Positions 23,561-33,658 of a stretch of 64,000 nucleotides of DNA are shown piece by piece (the first letter of the stretch is position 1; each line of letters begins with the position of its first letter). This DNA is from Pyrus communis (Eukaryota; Streptophyta; Magnoliopsida; Rosales; Rosaceae): NCBI RefSeq assembly GCF_963583255.1, contig NC_084806.1, positions 16,658,317 through 16,722,316 of the forward strand, read 5' to 3'. The position numbers and the translations under genes were made by a program. The notes below the pieces were generated by a model that had not been told where the DNA came from, did no database searches, and worked only from the letters and a program-made list of their open reading frames with translations.

Positions 23561-25174
23561 CTACTCAATGACAGATTTAAAACCTGAATCCTCTTTTGGA
23601 ATTTTAAAAGGAGTTGCTGAAATATGGATATTGCCCGTGGAAATCATAATAGTTTCTTTGGGAGGATGACTAGAAGAAATCAAAGTTTTGTCTTCCTTAA
23701 CCCAATTTTCTTTGGTACCAACCGTGAGTTTATTTTTGGTTTCATAATGTTTTTCAATGAAATCGAAGAAAGATATTTCAAATTGGTATTGTTCTACAAA
23801 AGCTTTCCATTCAGCATAAATGGCTAGCTTTTCTTCATCACAATACTTTTTTCTGAAAATATTTCTTCTGGGAATATTTTCCTCAGAAGCGATGTCAGCT
23901 TTAAGCTTCCTCCATCGGATTTTATGTTTTTTGTTTAAAACAAGTAATTGGTGATTCACCGATGTGGTTTCAAAATCAGAAGCAGTTGGAGAAGTTGGTT
24001 CCTCTTGAATTGGAGGGTGGTAAACAGGATGTGCAAATTGTGAAGAAGTGTCAATAGACTTTAATTTTATCAAATCATTGATTAATTCCTTTTGTGCAGT
24101 TTCCTGCTCTTTTAATTTTTTGTTTACTAACGACTTTATTAAATCTTGATCTCGACCCAGTCTATCGGTTGACGTGGATCCAGAAAAAGACTTTCTGCTA
24201 GAAGCAAAGGATTTATGTGAATGGACTGATTCACAAGATCTTCTTGCTGGTCTATCAAAATTAATTTTTACCGTGCCATCAAAATATTGTTCAATATTGT
24301 CAAGATCGACAAGACTGTTTTGCAAAGCAACTAGTTTACTTTCGTTGATTAAGCACCAATCCGAAGGGAGACTGATGTCTGACCACCTAATGGTTCTGGG
24401 GACCTTTATGTTTGCATTTTCTTGTGTTGTTTGGATCAAAAGAGTATGGTTGCGCGGGCTTTTGTTTAAAGCTTGAAAATTCATGTTTGTGCCAGTGACT
24501 TTGTAATAAATCCGAAAAATAAGTGCCAAAGGTTGTGTTCCTTCTAGGACGTGGTATCCTGAAGTTTTGATGTTAAGTGTGAGTGCTTTCAGCATGTAGG
24601 GGTCTGAAAGACTTACCGTTAGATCTGGAAAACAATCAAAATGAATGGGTCCGTTGTAAAGACTTGATTCAATCATTCCAAGAATGCTATTGTTAAAACT
24701 AGTAAATCTGGCGTCGCGAAGACACAAAAGAATAGAAGTATTAAGACCTTTTCGCGTTAAAGGTTTGACTGCAATTTGAACTAAACCAATGTGAATATAG
24801 TTATGACCATTTTTGCGATGCGCTTTGATTTGTTCTGGAGAAAATAATTGACAAGTCTCATGTTGTTTGCTAAGAGCATAAGCCTTCTCAACTGTTTTGA
24901 CATGATGTTCAGATTTAAAAGAGGTCAAAGACCATTTTTTCTTATAAATATTTTGGGTTGAAATCTTTGGAATGTTCCAATCAGAAAAATCAATGCTTTC
25001 ATCAGTTTGAAAATCGAGTTTTTGTTCTTCATTGACATACGAGGAAGGTGAATCATTTAAGTCTTGCATATAGCATACTTGTTTTGTGCATATCATGAGT
25101 AGATTATTTAGATCTAATTCAATGGCCAGCACTAGCTCTAGATCCAATTTAGGAATTATACCTGACATTGTCAA
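23561..25174 (-). pseudogene. Pararetroviral movement-protein region
   Basis: The longest open viral segment (537 codons from the first ATG). The 30K-superfamily-like core covers roughly residues 75-260: NIPKISTQNIYKKKW, HIGLVQIAVKPLTRKGLN, LCLRDARFTSFNNSILGMIE, IHFDCFPDLTVSLSD and LALIFRIYYKVTG. A charged, Ser-rich linker and a helical C-terminal part follow. It ends at a stop at 23561 that the second copy at ~25740 does not share. Sequence upstream of about 25036 differs from that of the inverted copy, so the annotated start may not be the viral one. Movement proteins help related viruses pass through plasmodesmata. Confidence 0.82.
25037..25168. other. Spacer of inverted viral repeat
   Basis: A 132-bp stretch separates a viral segment on the minus strand (up to 25036) from its inverted copy starting at 25169; TGTCAATGAAGAACAAAAAC is the first shared block. 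The plus strand reads an ATG-initiated Ser/Arg-rich segment at ~25095-25165 that leads in frame into the inverted copy, so it may be the genuine N-terminal coding region on that side. Confidence 0.6.
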
Positions 25175-26897
25175 TGAAGAACAAAAACTCGATTTTCAAA
25201 CTGATGAAAGCATTGATTTTTCTGATTGGAACATTCCAAAGATTTCAACCCAAAATATTTATAAGAAAAAATGGTCGTTGACCTCTTTTAAATCTGAACA
25301 TCATGTCAAAACAGTTGAGAAGGCTTATGCTCTTAGCAAAGAACATGAGACTTGTCAATTATTTTCTCCAGAACAAATCAAAGCGCATCGCAAAAATGGT
25401 CATAACTATATTCACATTGGTTTAGTTCAAATTGCAGTCAAACCTTTAACGCGAAAAGGTCTTAATACTTCTATTCTTTTGTGTCTTCACGACGCCAGAT
25501 TTACTAATTTTAACGATAACATTCTTGGAATGATTGAATAGTCTTTACAACGAACCCATTCATTTTGATTGTTTTCCAGATCTAATGGTAAGTCTTTCAC
25601 ACTCCCACATGCTGAAAGCACTCACACGGTTTTTCTTTTTGAGAAGATTTTGGTTAAGACAATTTGTCGATTTTTGTTTCAATTTTGTCTAACTGTTTTC
25701 CAATAGTATGAAGACTCTGGTTTGTAAAATTGTTCTGCTCAATGACAGATTTAAAACCTGAATCCTCTTTTGGAATTTTAAAAGGAGTTGCTGAAATATG
25801 GGTATTGCCAGTGGAAATGACCTCTTAGTCACTGGTTTCACTGGAGTGCTTCATTCTTGGTGGGAGAAGCACTTAACTTCTCAGTCCAGAGACGAGATTC
25901 ACTTTGCAGTTAAGAAAGATGAGGAAGGACTTCCCATCTTTGACGAAACGATAGGACAGGGAATACCCGACGGAGTAAACACACTGCTTTATACAATTAT
26001 AGAGCACTTCATAGGAACACCTAGTAACGTTACTACTCGTATTCACGACCAACTGAGTAATTTAAGGTGTCCAACCTTAAGTGATTTCAGATGGTATAAA
26101 GATGTTTTTATATCCAGGGTTATGCTTCGTGAAGATAGTAATCAACCTTTTTGGAAAGAAAAATTCATCAATGGTTTATCAAATCTTTTTGCTCACAAAA
26201 TCCGAAATGTTTTAGTTAATGAAGAAGGTGTCATACCTTATCATACCCTTACTTATGGGAACATAGTCAATGTTATCCAAAAGGAAGGATTGAAAATGTG
26301 TATAGACATGAAGATTTCAAAACAAGTAAACAAAGATAAATCTGTTGCTAAATATGAACTTGGAACGTTTTGTGAACAATATGGTTTACCAACAATCGCT
26401 CCTTCGAGCAAAAAGAAAAAAGCACATCACACGAGCAGAATTTTCAAGCTTTAAACAAAAGCCCGCGCGACCATACTCTTTTGATCCAAACAACACAAGA
26501 AAATGCAAACATAAAGGTCCCCAGAACCATTAGGTGGTCAGACATCAGTCTCCCTTCGGATTGGTGCTTAATCAACGAAAGTAAACTAGTTGCTTTGCAA
26601 AACAGTCTTGTCGATCTTGACAATATTGATCAATATTTTGATGGCACATTAAAAATTAATTTCGATAGACCAGCAAGAAGATCTTGTGAATCAGTCCATT
26701 CACATAAATCCTTTGCTTAACCTTTAGTAAATTTCACTGATACTTCTTCAAGTTCTACTGCTTTAAAATCCATGACTACTTTACAAAAAATTGATCAAAT
26801 GCTCAATGAGCTCAAAAAAGAGAAGGTTGTCAATGTTTTGCAAAACCATGATGTTTCTGTTGAAGAAGAAAAAAAATATCTACTTCAGAGTCTTCTC
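25169..26897 (+). pseudogene. Scrambled block of second-copy pararetrovirus fragments
   Basis: Five joined pieces can be mapped to the main copy. 25169-25627 is inverted 24578-25036 (movement protein). 25628-25818 is a same-orientation copy of 23454-23643. 25819 to ~26443 is inverted ~22335-22953 (coat protein). 26443-26716 is inverted ~24198-24480 (movement protein). 26717-26897 is inverted ~23278-23455 (coat N-terminus). The open frames 25086-25541, 25798-26454 and 26481-26720 belong to these pieces. Pieces differ from the main copy by scattered substitutions, so they come from a related but not identical viral genome or have had time to diverge. Confidence 0.85.
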
Positions 26898-26920
26898 ATG
26901 GTTTAGGGTTTAGGAACTAT

Positions 26921-27197
26921 ATATATATATATATATATATAGGGGTGTAAAACGGGCAATCAAAGGAGTTATTACTGGTGCAATGTTGTAGGAAATCAAA
27001 ACAGACAAAAAATTAAAACCACAACAGGACAATCAAAATGTAATTCAAATCGGAAATAAAAACAAAACGGTTTGATTGCATAACTCTTAATTCAAAATCA
27101 ATTAACTTTTAATATTGATAATAAAGCAAAACGTTATGTATATAATATTGGTAGTAAAACATAAATATATTTAAACAAAAACATATTTACTCCAACA
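26921..27197 (-). repeat. TA run and proximal part of Copia C left LTR
   Basis: TA dinucleotides (26921-26941) are followed by AGGGGTGTAAAACGGGCAAT and ~230 bp that match 28893-29105. It ends at TCCAACA (27197), next to the purine tract. It completes the LTR half found at 17074-17397. Confidence 0.88.
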
Positions 27198-27744
27198 ATC
27201 CCCCACTTGTTTTTGTTTAAAACTATATATCAAGCAACATATCATAAAGTTATGCATAAGTAAAGGTGTTTCTTAACTTGATCCTGTACGTAGTGTTAGT
27301 GATTCAGATTATACTAGAGTAACTTATAGTTTTGAACTCTATCTCTGACAACACCATGCTAATAACTTTATTAAGGTGAAGTTTAAAAAGCCAGCACATT
27401 ACGACCATGTGCTTGTATCCTAGTATAGTGAACGTTCTAGAAACTTACCCAAGATTTCATAGGAAGCGGCCTCACTTCCACATTCACATAGGTAAGACTA
27501 TCAAGGTTATTCTTGTAGCTAGATATCCCACTCAACATAGAGTATAGATCTTACTAAGAGGAAAAAAAAATCTCAACCTAAAAACGCTTCAGGATATCAT
27601 GCTTCTTTAGGGATAGACATGGAATAATATTTCAAATTAAAATTAGCAAGACTTCACTCATATCACATGTGATTTGTTATTGCCCCTTGAACCTATTTCT
27701 TGGGATCTCCAGTCTATAGGTTGGGTTGCTATCACAAATAACTC
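27198..27744 (-). other. Copia C polypurine tract and 3' untranslated region
   Basis: The plus strand reads ATCCCCCACTTG directly after the LTR, the complement of a polypurine tract. The following ~530 bp lack ORFs and sit between the Pol end and the 3' LTR. Confidence 0.7.
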
Positions 27745-28500
27745 AATTTTCTACAGGTTTTAGTCCCATCCCTTTCAAGGTTTTCCAAACCTTTTCTCGT
27801 GCTAGTCCTTTTGTCAAAGGATCAGCCAAGTTTCCTTCAGACTGTATATGATCCACTCTTACAGCTCCATAACAGATTACGTTGTGCTATCAAAATGGAT
27901 CAAAACTGCTGGAATCGGTTTCTCCCATATAGGGGTATTTAACATTAGGTTCATAAATTTTAGAAGAATTAGAACCCCCACTATTTCGAAGATTAAAGGA
28001 AATTTATTCTCATAAAAATCAACATCAAGTGACTCAATTATGACATTTTAATAGCATCAACATTCAATTTAAACATTCCATCAGTAGCATATCCCTTTCC
28101 CACAAAAACCCCATTTTCAGTAAGAGTATACATATCTGCTCCAATGGTTTAAGTGAATCCAGCCTTGTTGAGAAGAAACCCCGAGACCAAATTCTTCCTT
28201 ATCGCTGGAGTGTGCATCACATCTTTCAATATCACGGTTTTTCCAGAGGTGAACCTCAACTCCACCTCTCCAGTACTAGTAACATTAGTTGAGTGCGAAT
28301 CACCCAACAACACCTTCCTTCCCTCAGTCACATAATAGGTTTTGAAATGGAAACGATAATAGTAAACATGGCGAGAAGCGCCAGTGTCCACCCACCACCC
28401 TTCGGATCCATCAACTAGGTTAATTTCTAATATCATTGCAATCAATTGCTCTTCAACAAGATTTTCCTGAGAAGTAGAGTTTTCGTTATAATGCATGGCA
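27745..28500 (-). pseudogene. Copia C Pol remnant: protease, pre-integrase and RNase H tail
   Basis: 28149-28496 (115 codons) reads a Copia protease with WWVDTGASRHV (intact DTG motif), then LGDSHSTNVTSTGEVEL and ILKDVMHTPAIRKNLVSG. The pre-integrase segment YTLTENGVFVGKGYATDGMF follows near 28080-28130. The sequence then jumps at ~27890-28030 to the RNase H end: LADPLTKGLAREKVWKTLKG at ~27765-27825 and MGLKPVEN. The integrase core and all of RT are deleted. Confidence 0.88.
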
Positions 28501-28520
28501 GATTGAATACATCTTAAAAT

Positions 28521-29105
28521 TGTTGGAAACTGAAATAGAAAGGAACGAAGTTGCCCGAAAAAATTTAGAAGCCTTGAGTGGTGAATGATTATTGGGATGA
28601 GTCGCGTACTAAGTCGCTCTCTTTAAGACGTTTCGCGGCTCTGCCCAAAGTGTGCAAGCAGTTCACAAACACCACATCATCCCCAGGATAAAACAGCCCA
28701 GAACCTTCTTCTAATAAGATTCTTCCTTGCACACCGGAAGAACCTTCGAACTTACACCTTTCCGATATGTTGCTTTTAAATCAATATATGTAAAACTTTT
28801 TTCCTTTCATATATTTTCTACCATTCACTTGACTAATATATAAAGAAATAGACGTTGGAGGGTGTGAAACCGTAAGAAATCAAGGGAGTTTATAGGGGTG
28901 TAAAACGGGCAATCAAAGGAGTTAATAGTGGTGCAATGTTGTAGGAAATCAAAACAGAAAAAAGATACAAACCACAACAGGACAATCAAAACGTAATTCA
29001 AATCGGAAATAAAAACAAAACAGTTTGATTGCAGAACTCCTTAATTCAAAATGAATTGACTTTTAATATTGATAATAAAGCAAAACGTTATATATATAAT
29101 ATCAC
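28521..29105 (-). repeat. Copia C right (5') LTR, truncated at its far end
   Basis: It starts TGTTGGAAAC at 28521 and matches both separated halves of the left LTR. Between the halves it has ~55 bp (28839-28892) that the left LTR lacks at the viral junction. Homology ends near 29105, about 70 bp short of the TGTTGGAGT terminus. No primer-binding site follows inside it; the adjoining DNA leads straight into Pol, so gag is deleted. Confidence 0.85.
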
Positions 29106-29599
29106 TTATTTTAAATTAAAGTCATTTTCTTTCTAAAGAACTTAATTTCTTCTAGTTCATTGTTATAATCAAACTGGCACTACTACAATATTAGCTTTAG
29201 GTATCAGATGATGGTAGAAGTTTAATAAGCCATTATATCGGATGAAAGATATCCGACACATCATTCAGTTAGTGTCGCATAACAATGAAATCATGTCGGA
29301 TGCAACCACCATAAAATTATTATAACCGCTAATATTTTTGAATTCTTTTTTTAAAAAATATTTTTGATAGATTTTGTCGGTTTTTAAGTTAATGGTGGCG
29401 GTTATAACCAACAGAAATTGACTATTTTATTATTTTAGTTTTTGGTTGTTATTATTTTAGTATTTTGGCAGTTATAACCGACATAAATTGACTATTTTAT
29501 TATTTTTACGCCAAAAGTTTTTCAATTTGTTGTTCATTCAGATTTCTTCTTCTTGCTCATCTTCATTTTACTCATTTATGTCTCTTCATTAAAAGAATG

Positions 29600-30350
29600 T
29601 TGTTTGATGGAGATTGTTTGCCTGAATCTTGTTAAAGGCAAAAAAAGTTCTAAATGACTTGTCTCTGTTAATACTAGGACTGCGCAATCCTGGGAAAGAG
29701 ATTAACGTGTACATGCGTCCATTGATTGACAAGTTGAATGAGTTGTGGGAGGTGGGCACTCCCACTTATGATGCGTATTCCAACCAAAATTTTACGATGA
29801 AGGATGTCGTCTCATGGTAAGTGATTTTCCAGTTCATGGAATGTTATTAGAATGGAGTACACATGGATATAAAATCTGTCCACATTGCATGCATGATAAA
29901 GAATCTATTTACTTACCGGCGAGTCGTAAGATTTGTTATTTGGGGCATCGATACTTTTTTGCTGATGATGATAGGTTTCAAGGGCAAATCACATCTTTTA
30001 ATGGTTGGCGAGAGCATCATAGTGCATCAAGGCAGTGGACTGGTTTACAATGTCTTGAAGAACTTTCTACTTTGAGATTTACTTTTGGAAAACCGAAGAA
30101 AGATGCTTCGGTTGGGCAACGCAGAAAACGAACTGAGAGCAGTACAAATAGTAAGAGTCAGTGGAAGAAGAAATCTATTTTTTATGAACTACCTTACTGG
30201 AGGTATCTATTGATTAGACACAATCTTGATGTTATGCATACAAGGGTTGGCGTGGAAGAGACTCCATTTCACAAAGTATTACTGTTGCATAACAAGTTCA
30301 CTAATTTTGTCAATGACAACGATGACCAAACAGAAGCTGAAATGGAATAG
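29600..30350 (+). pseudogene. TNP2-type CACTA transposase fragment (Transposase_21 family)
   Basis: LGLRNPGKEINVYMRPLIDK (29680-29740) and YDAYSNQNFTMKDVVSW are the family's conserved PG...IDVYLQPLI block. A one-base frame slip at 29815 leads into SDFPVHGMLLEWSTHGYKIC, then SRKICYLGHRYFF, RAFNG-like TSFNGW, and WKKKSIFYELPYWRYLLIRHNLDVMH (30155-30240). The catalytic C-terminal half is missing, and the frame ends in an unrelated 35-residue tail at 30350. Intact TNP2 cuts the element ends; this one cannot. Confidence 0.85.
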
Positions 30351-30918
30351 TTTTATTATTTACTTTACACTTTTTAATTATTAATTAGACTATATTTCAA
30401 TTTGTGTGGTGACTTTTATTTAAAATATTTTAGTTTGTATGGTAAAATTTAAAATGTTATATTGGTTAAAAAAAAAAATACATGGTTTAAATATTTTTTT
30501 TTTTCCACTTATGGCCTTGTCGAATATAACCAACACGAACAGAGCAAAATTTTGGACTGGAAATTTCCTGCGACTTTGATTCAAAAAAATTAATGGCGCA
30601 CAAAATCTGACGGAGGAAAATTTTGTGGCAGTTTTTGGTTAATTTTTTCGATTATAACTGACATTAACCTGACATGCATATTAAAAAGGCTGGTGGTTTT
30701 TATTCCCGTTGTCGGTTATAACGACAATATTTATTACCCTAAGTTAAAATAATTCAATTTCCCATTTTTACTTCAGTCGTTCCTCTTCTCCTTCCCATTT
30801 TCACTTCCAGCCATTCTTCTTCTCCTTCCCATTTGTACTCCTTCCTTTCTCAGCCATTTTTACTCCTCCTTCCTTTCTTAGCCATTTTTACTTCTCCTTC
30901 CTTTCTCAGCCATTTCTA

Positions 30919-31941
30919 TGGAGGAACAAAATGAAGGCCATGAATTCCAGGAACAAAGTAAAAATGGTACGTTTTAAAGTAATTATATTGTGAGCTTTTT
31001 CTTTGTTGTTTTTGAAATACATAACAAATGTTTGTTTTTCATTAATAAGGAGCAACTCACCATAGAACTCGCGGAGCTGCTATTCCGAAGTGGAAAGAGA
31101 GAATTTTGTTCATTTGATTTGACAGGGAAATGTGTTAGTGCAAATGTTGTTGAATTTTCAAAATTAATAGCCTCTGAGGTTAAGGATCCAAGAAATTTTC
31201 CATTGAAGAGGGATTGGCGCTTGATTCTGGAAAATGATAAGGAAGTTTTGTGGGAAAGAATTAAAGTATATATTTTCGTTTTTAACTTCTATATTTCAAG
31301 TCTATATTTCGGATTTGTACTAACATGTATGTTTTTATGAATATAGGGGAATATTATTTTTCTTAATGAAGACTATGACAGAATGCCACTGATTCGTAAC
31401 ATGACTCTCCACATTGCTGATCATTCATACAAGGAATACCAGAATGGTTTAAAAGCAGATTATTATACCAAAAGACAAGAGCATGAGCACTCAGAACCTC
31501 CCCCTAGTGTCGATGTTGGTCAGTGGGCCAAGATGGTAGCTTATTGGGATAATCCTAGAACAAAGGTAAAAAATTAATGATTTTATATTTCATATTGAAA
31601 GATGTTTGTGTTATAAGGTTTTTTTTTATTTTTTTACTTTTTAGGAGGTGGCAGAGAAAAACAAATTTAATTGGGAGTTAAAAACTATGAACCATACAAC
31701 TGGTTCAAAACTTTTGCTCGGGTGCGCAAGGAATATGTATGTGTTGCTAATTTGTAATATATGTAGTGTTTTCATTTTTTTTGATTTTCAATCTCGTTAA
31801 TATGTATTTGTTGTTCTCTTTTAACATATTTAAAGAAGAACAAGCATGGAAAGGAGCCAGATCCCATCTCTTTTTTTCGAGCTACCCTTACCCGGAAAGA
31901 TGGCTTTTGGATTGATGAATCGTCACAACAAAGAGGGGTAA
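30919..31941 (+). CDS. Second CACTA gene, Transposase_24-type, spliced (approximate exons)
   Basis: Probable exons are 30919-30965 (MEEQNEGHEFQEQ), ~31050-31265 (GAAIPKWKE region, then VSANVVEFSKLIASEV and WRLILENDKEVLWERIK), ~31347-31565 (FLNEDYDRMPL, then PPPSVDVGQWAKMVAYWDNP), ~31645-31730 (EVAEKNKFN, then MNHTTGSKLL), and ~31835-31941 (KKNKHGKEPDPISFF, then RKDGFWIDES). The block of VDVGQW..MV.YW, EKNK, HTTGSK and KHGKEP is the signature of plant transposase Transposase_24 (ptta/En/Spm) proteins. Each junction has GT/AG candidates, but boundaries were placed by eye. Frame problems in exon 2 and the LLLGCARNM end of exon 4 suggest partial decay. It may bind element ends rather than cut them. 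Confidence 0.65.
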
Positions 31942-32716
31942 ATGATTTATAAATCTATTCAGATTACGACTACTTTATGCATCTAGTTATGTATTATGGC
32001 GGATTCAGAAGACAGTATTGTAGGTTAATTTATATTTAATGTCTACTTTATGTGTTATGGCAGATTCTGACGACATTATTGTAAGTTGATTTATATTTGA
32101 ATGCATATTATGTTTGTTATGAGCTTTGTTTATTTTATTCACTCATTAAGTATTTATTGTCACATATATCCAACACATGTTCTATCGGTTTTAGAGCCTT
32201 AACCAACAGAAAATTTATTTTCTTATGCTGGCAATTCTATCGCTTATTATATTCGCCATTGCATCCATTTTCTATCAGATTTTGCTTAATATCCGACAGT
32301 AATACACATTTTTTGTTGGTTATTATAGCGACACTAATAAATAGTTTCGTAGTAGTGTGGTACAAAGTTTTTACTAAATAATTATCGTATCTTACGAATA
32401 TACTTTTTGTTTACTTTGGTCATAACTAGAAAAGAAATGATTCGTGCATGCCTGTTGTAAACATCCTGTTTAGTTTTTACCTTTAAAATGAAAAAAATCA
32501 CATAAGAATCAAGAGATATAAATACCATAGTAAAGTAGGATATTAGATACCATAAAACAATTTATTTTTATTCATTCACCAAAAGAGTTTGGCTCTCGCT
32601 TTATAAGAAAACAATTGTTAGGTTCACTCTCCATGTCGTATCAGTACTTTCTTTAATTTACTGAATCCTATTCCTAAACAGGCAGAAAAAATATCGCGTA
32701 TATCTGTATATATGGT

Positions 32717-32736
32717 AATATACTACGTAGTATATT
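32717..32736. promoter_or_regulatory. Perfect 20-bp palindrome upstream of the S-protein homologue
   Basis: AATATACTACGTAGTATATT is its own reverse complement. It lies 133 bp before the start codon and includes a TACGTA core. A TATA-rich stretch (TATATATGG, 32707-32715) adjoins it. A role as promoter element is only a suggestion. Confidence 0.4.
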
Positions 32737-32868
32737 CGCATACCATTATGACGTTATCATTCCAAGCTAGTGAAATTGATTTTAGTTGTTTGAGGCCACC
32801 TTTAAAAGAATGGCTTGTGTTTGGCCTGTATTTAATTCGATCATTTCCACCATATCCTCACACGCAAC

Positions 32869-33297
32869 ATGAAGATCCTTACCAGCATCTTGCTTATTTT
32901 TGCTCTTGCATTCGTCGTAATCTGCATGTCAATACTAGAACCCCAGAATTTCTACGGCACCGAATACAACGTTCGAGTCGTCAATGGCTTCACAAACAAC
33001 TCGTCCTTGCCGTTGGTGATTTGGTGTGCATCACAGAACAGTGATCTTGGTGGACGGGCGCTTCAGGAGCATGACGATTTTAGCTGGAGCCTGAGGACCA
33101 GTCTTTGGGGCACTACTGACCTTTTCAAATGTACCATGAAATGGGACCGAATAAGGAGGAGTTTTGAGGCGTTTAAGGCTTCGAGGGATATTCAGAGGTG
33201 CGGTCCTTTGAGGAAGTGTTCTTGGTTGGTCAGAGAAGATGGGTTTTATTTCAGCAATGATGAAGTAAATTGGGAAAAAGATTTTTCATGGTTGTAA
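32869..33297 (+). CDS. S-protein homologue (plant self-incompatibility S1 family), secreted
   Basis: An intact, intron-less frame of 142 codons. Residues 1-22 form a strongly hydrophobic signal peptide. The mature part carries family landmarks: YNVRVVNGF (33-41), LPLVIWCASQNSDLG (47-61), FSWSLR (71-76), TDLFKCTMKW (83-92) and FYFSND (126-131). Four Cys lie at 53, 88, 111 and 117, and two overlapping N-glycosylation sequons start at N43 and N44. Length and layout match the small secreted S1/SPH family, whose founding member is the Papaver stigma S-protein; most members have unknown roles in reproductive or peptide signalling. The start codon is the first ATG before the signal peptide. The gene sits in a 1.3-kb gap between two CACTA elements. 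No break is visible, so it could be functional or a recently silenced paralogue. Confidence 0.88.
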   Translation: MKILTSILLIFALAFVVICMSILEPQNFYGTEYNVRVVNGFTNNSSLPLVIWCASQNSDLGGRALQEHDDFSWSLRTSLWGTTDLFKCTMKWDRIRRSFEAFKASRDIQRCGPLRKCSWLVREDGFYFSNDEVNWEKDFSWL

Positions 33298-33658
33298 GGT
33301 ATAATTAGTATTTCAGAGCAGTAATTTTTATAATTTACAAATTGCATGGATCTAGTACTTCAATATAATGTAAAGGGTATGTGTTTCGGGGGTTTCTTTT
33401 TTCTCCTTTTCTATTCGATATTTTCATGTTGCTTTGCTAAGATACAGATCAAAACCACGTTTGCTTTTTGGAAGTTTGGTGCCCCAGAATGCCAAAATCA
33501 GTAATCTTGGGTCTTTTGTGGAAAATAATTTTGCAGAGTTTTTTCCCCCAATATACAACTTTTTTTATCCACTGATTTTTCTTTTATTTTTTTAATTCAA
33601 ATACTAGAAATAAACAAATGCACACACGAGAAAAAAGATGTGTATGAGAAAATCACTT
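33298..33658. other. 3' flank of the S-protein homologue
   Basis: AT-rich sequence up to the second CACTA element. It contains no ORF and could hold the gene's 3' untranslated region, but no clear polyadenylation signal was picked out. Confidence 0.5.

Larger units (their letters stand above)
17453..26900 (-). mobile_element. Endogenous pararetrovirus copy, florendovirus-like (Caulimoviridae), decayed and rearranged
   Basis: Read on the minus strand, the order is movement protein, coat protein with zinc knuckle, aspartic protease, reverse transcriptase/RNase H in one polyprotein frame, then a second overlapping ORF of unknown function. That order and the two-ORF plan fit florendoviruses within the Caulimoviridae. 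No integrase is present and no LTRs belong to it. The polyprotein frame carries stops at 23561, 23480, 22192, 20881 and 19858 plus a frameshift near 22550; ORF2 has a frameshift near 19380. From 25169 to 26897 the sequence is a mosaic of further viral fragments, mostly inverted. No primer-binding site was recognised. It is a relic with no intact gene set. Confidence 0.85.
17074..29105 (-). mobile_element. Copia element C, internally deleted, with its 3' LTR split by a pararetrovirus
   Basis: The right LTR (28521-29105) starts TGTTGGAAAC. Its first half matches 17074-17397 and its second half matches 26942-27170, so the left LTR is present but separated by ~9.5 kb. On the minus strand the purine tract AAGTGGGGGAT (27198-27208) precedes the LTR start TGTTGGAGTAAATATG (27197 downward), and Pol remnants lie at 27745-28500. 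Gag, primer site, integrase core and RT are deleted. The insertion between the LTR halves is the viral copy described below. Confidence 0.85.
29178..32357 (+). mobile_element. CACTA (En/Spm) transposon, 3,180 bp, target duplication TGG
   Basis: The left end is CACTACTACAATA and the right end TTTCGTAGTAGTG, inverted repeats with the diagnostic CACTA terminus. TGG occurs on both sides (29175-29177, 32358-32360), the 3-bp duplication typical of CACTA elements. Subterminal regions are packed with short GTCGG/CCGAC and GGTTATAACC words, as expected for transposase-binding arrays. Inside are a truncated TNP2-type transposase and a second spliced gene. With TNP2 incomplete the copy needs a helper to move. 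Confidence 0.93.

Noticed and set aside
17453..26900. An intact, potentially active pararetrovirus
   Set aside because: Multiple stops, frameshifts, lack of a recognised primer site and scrambled ends show a defective relic.
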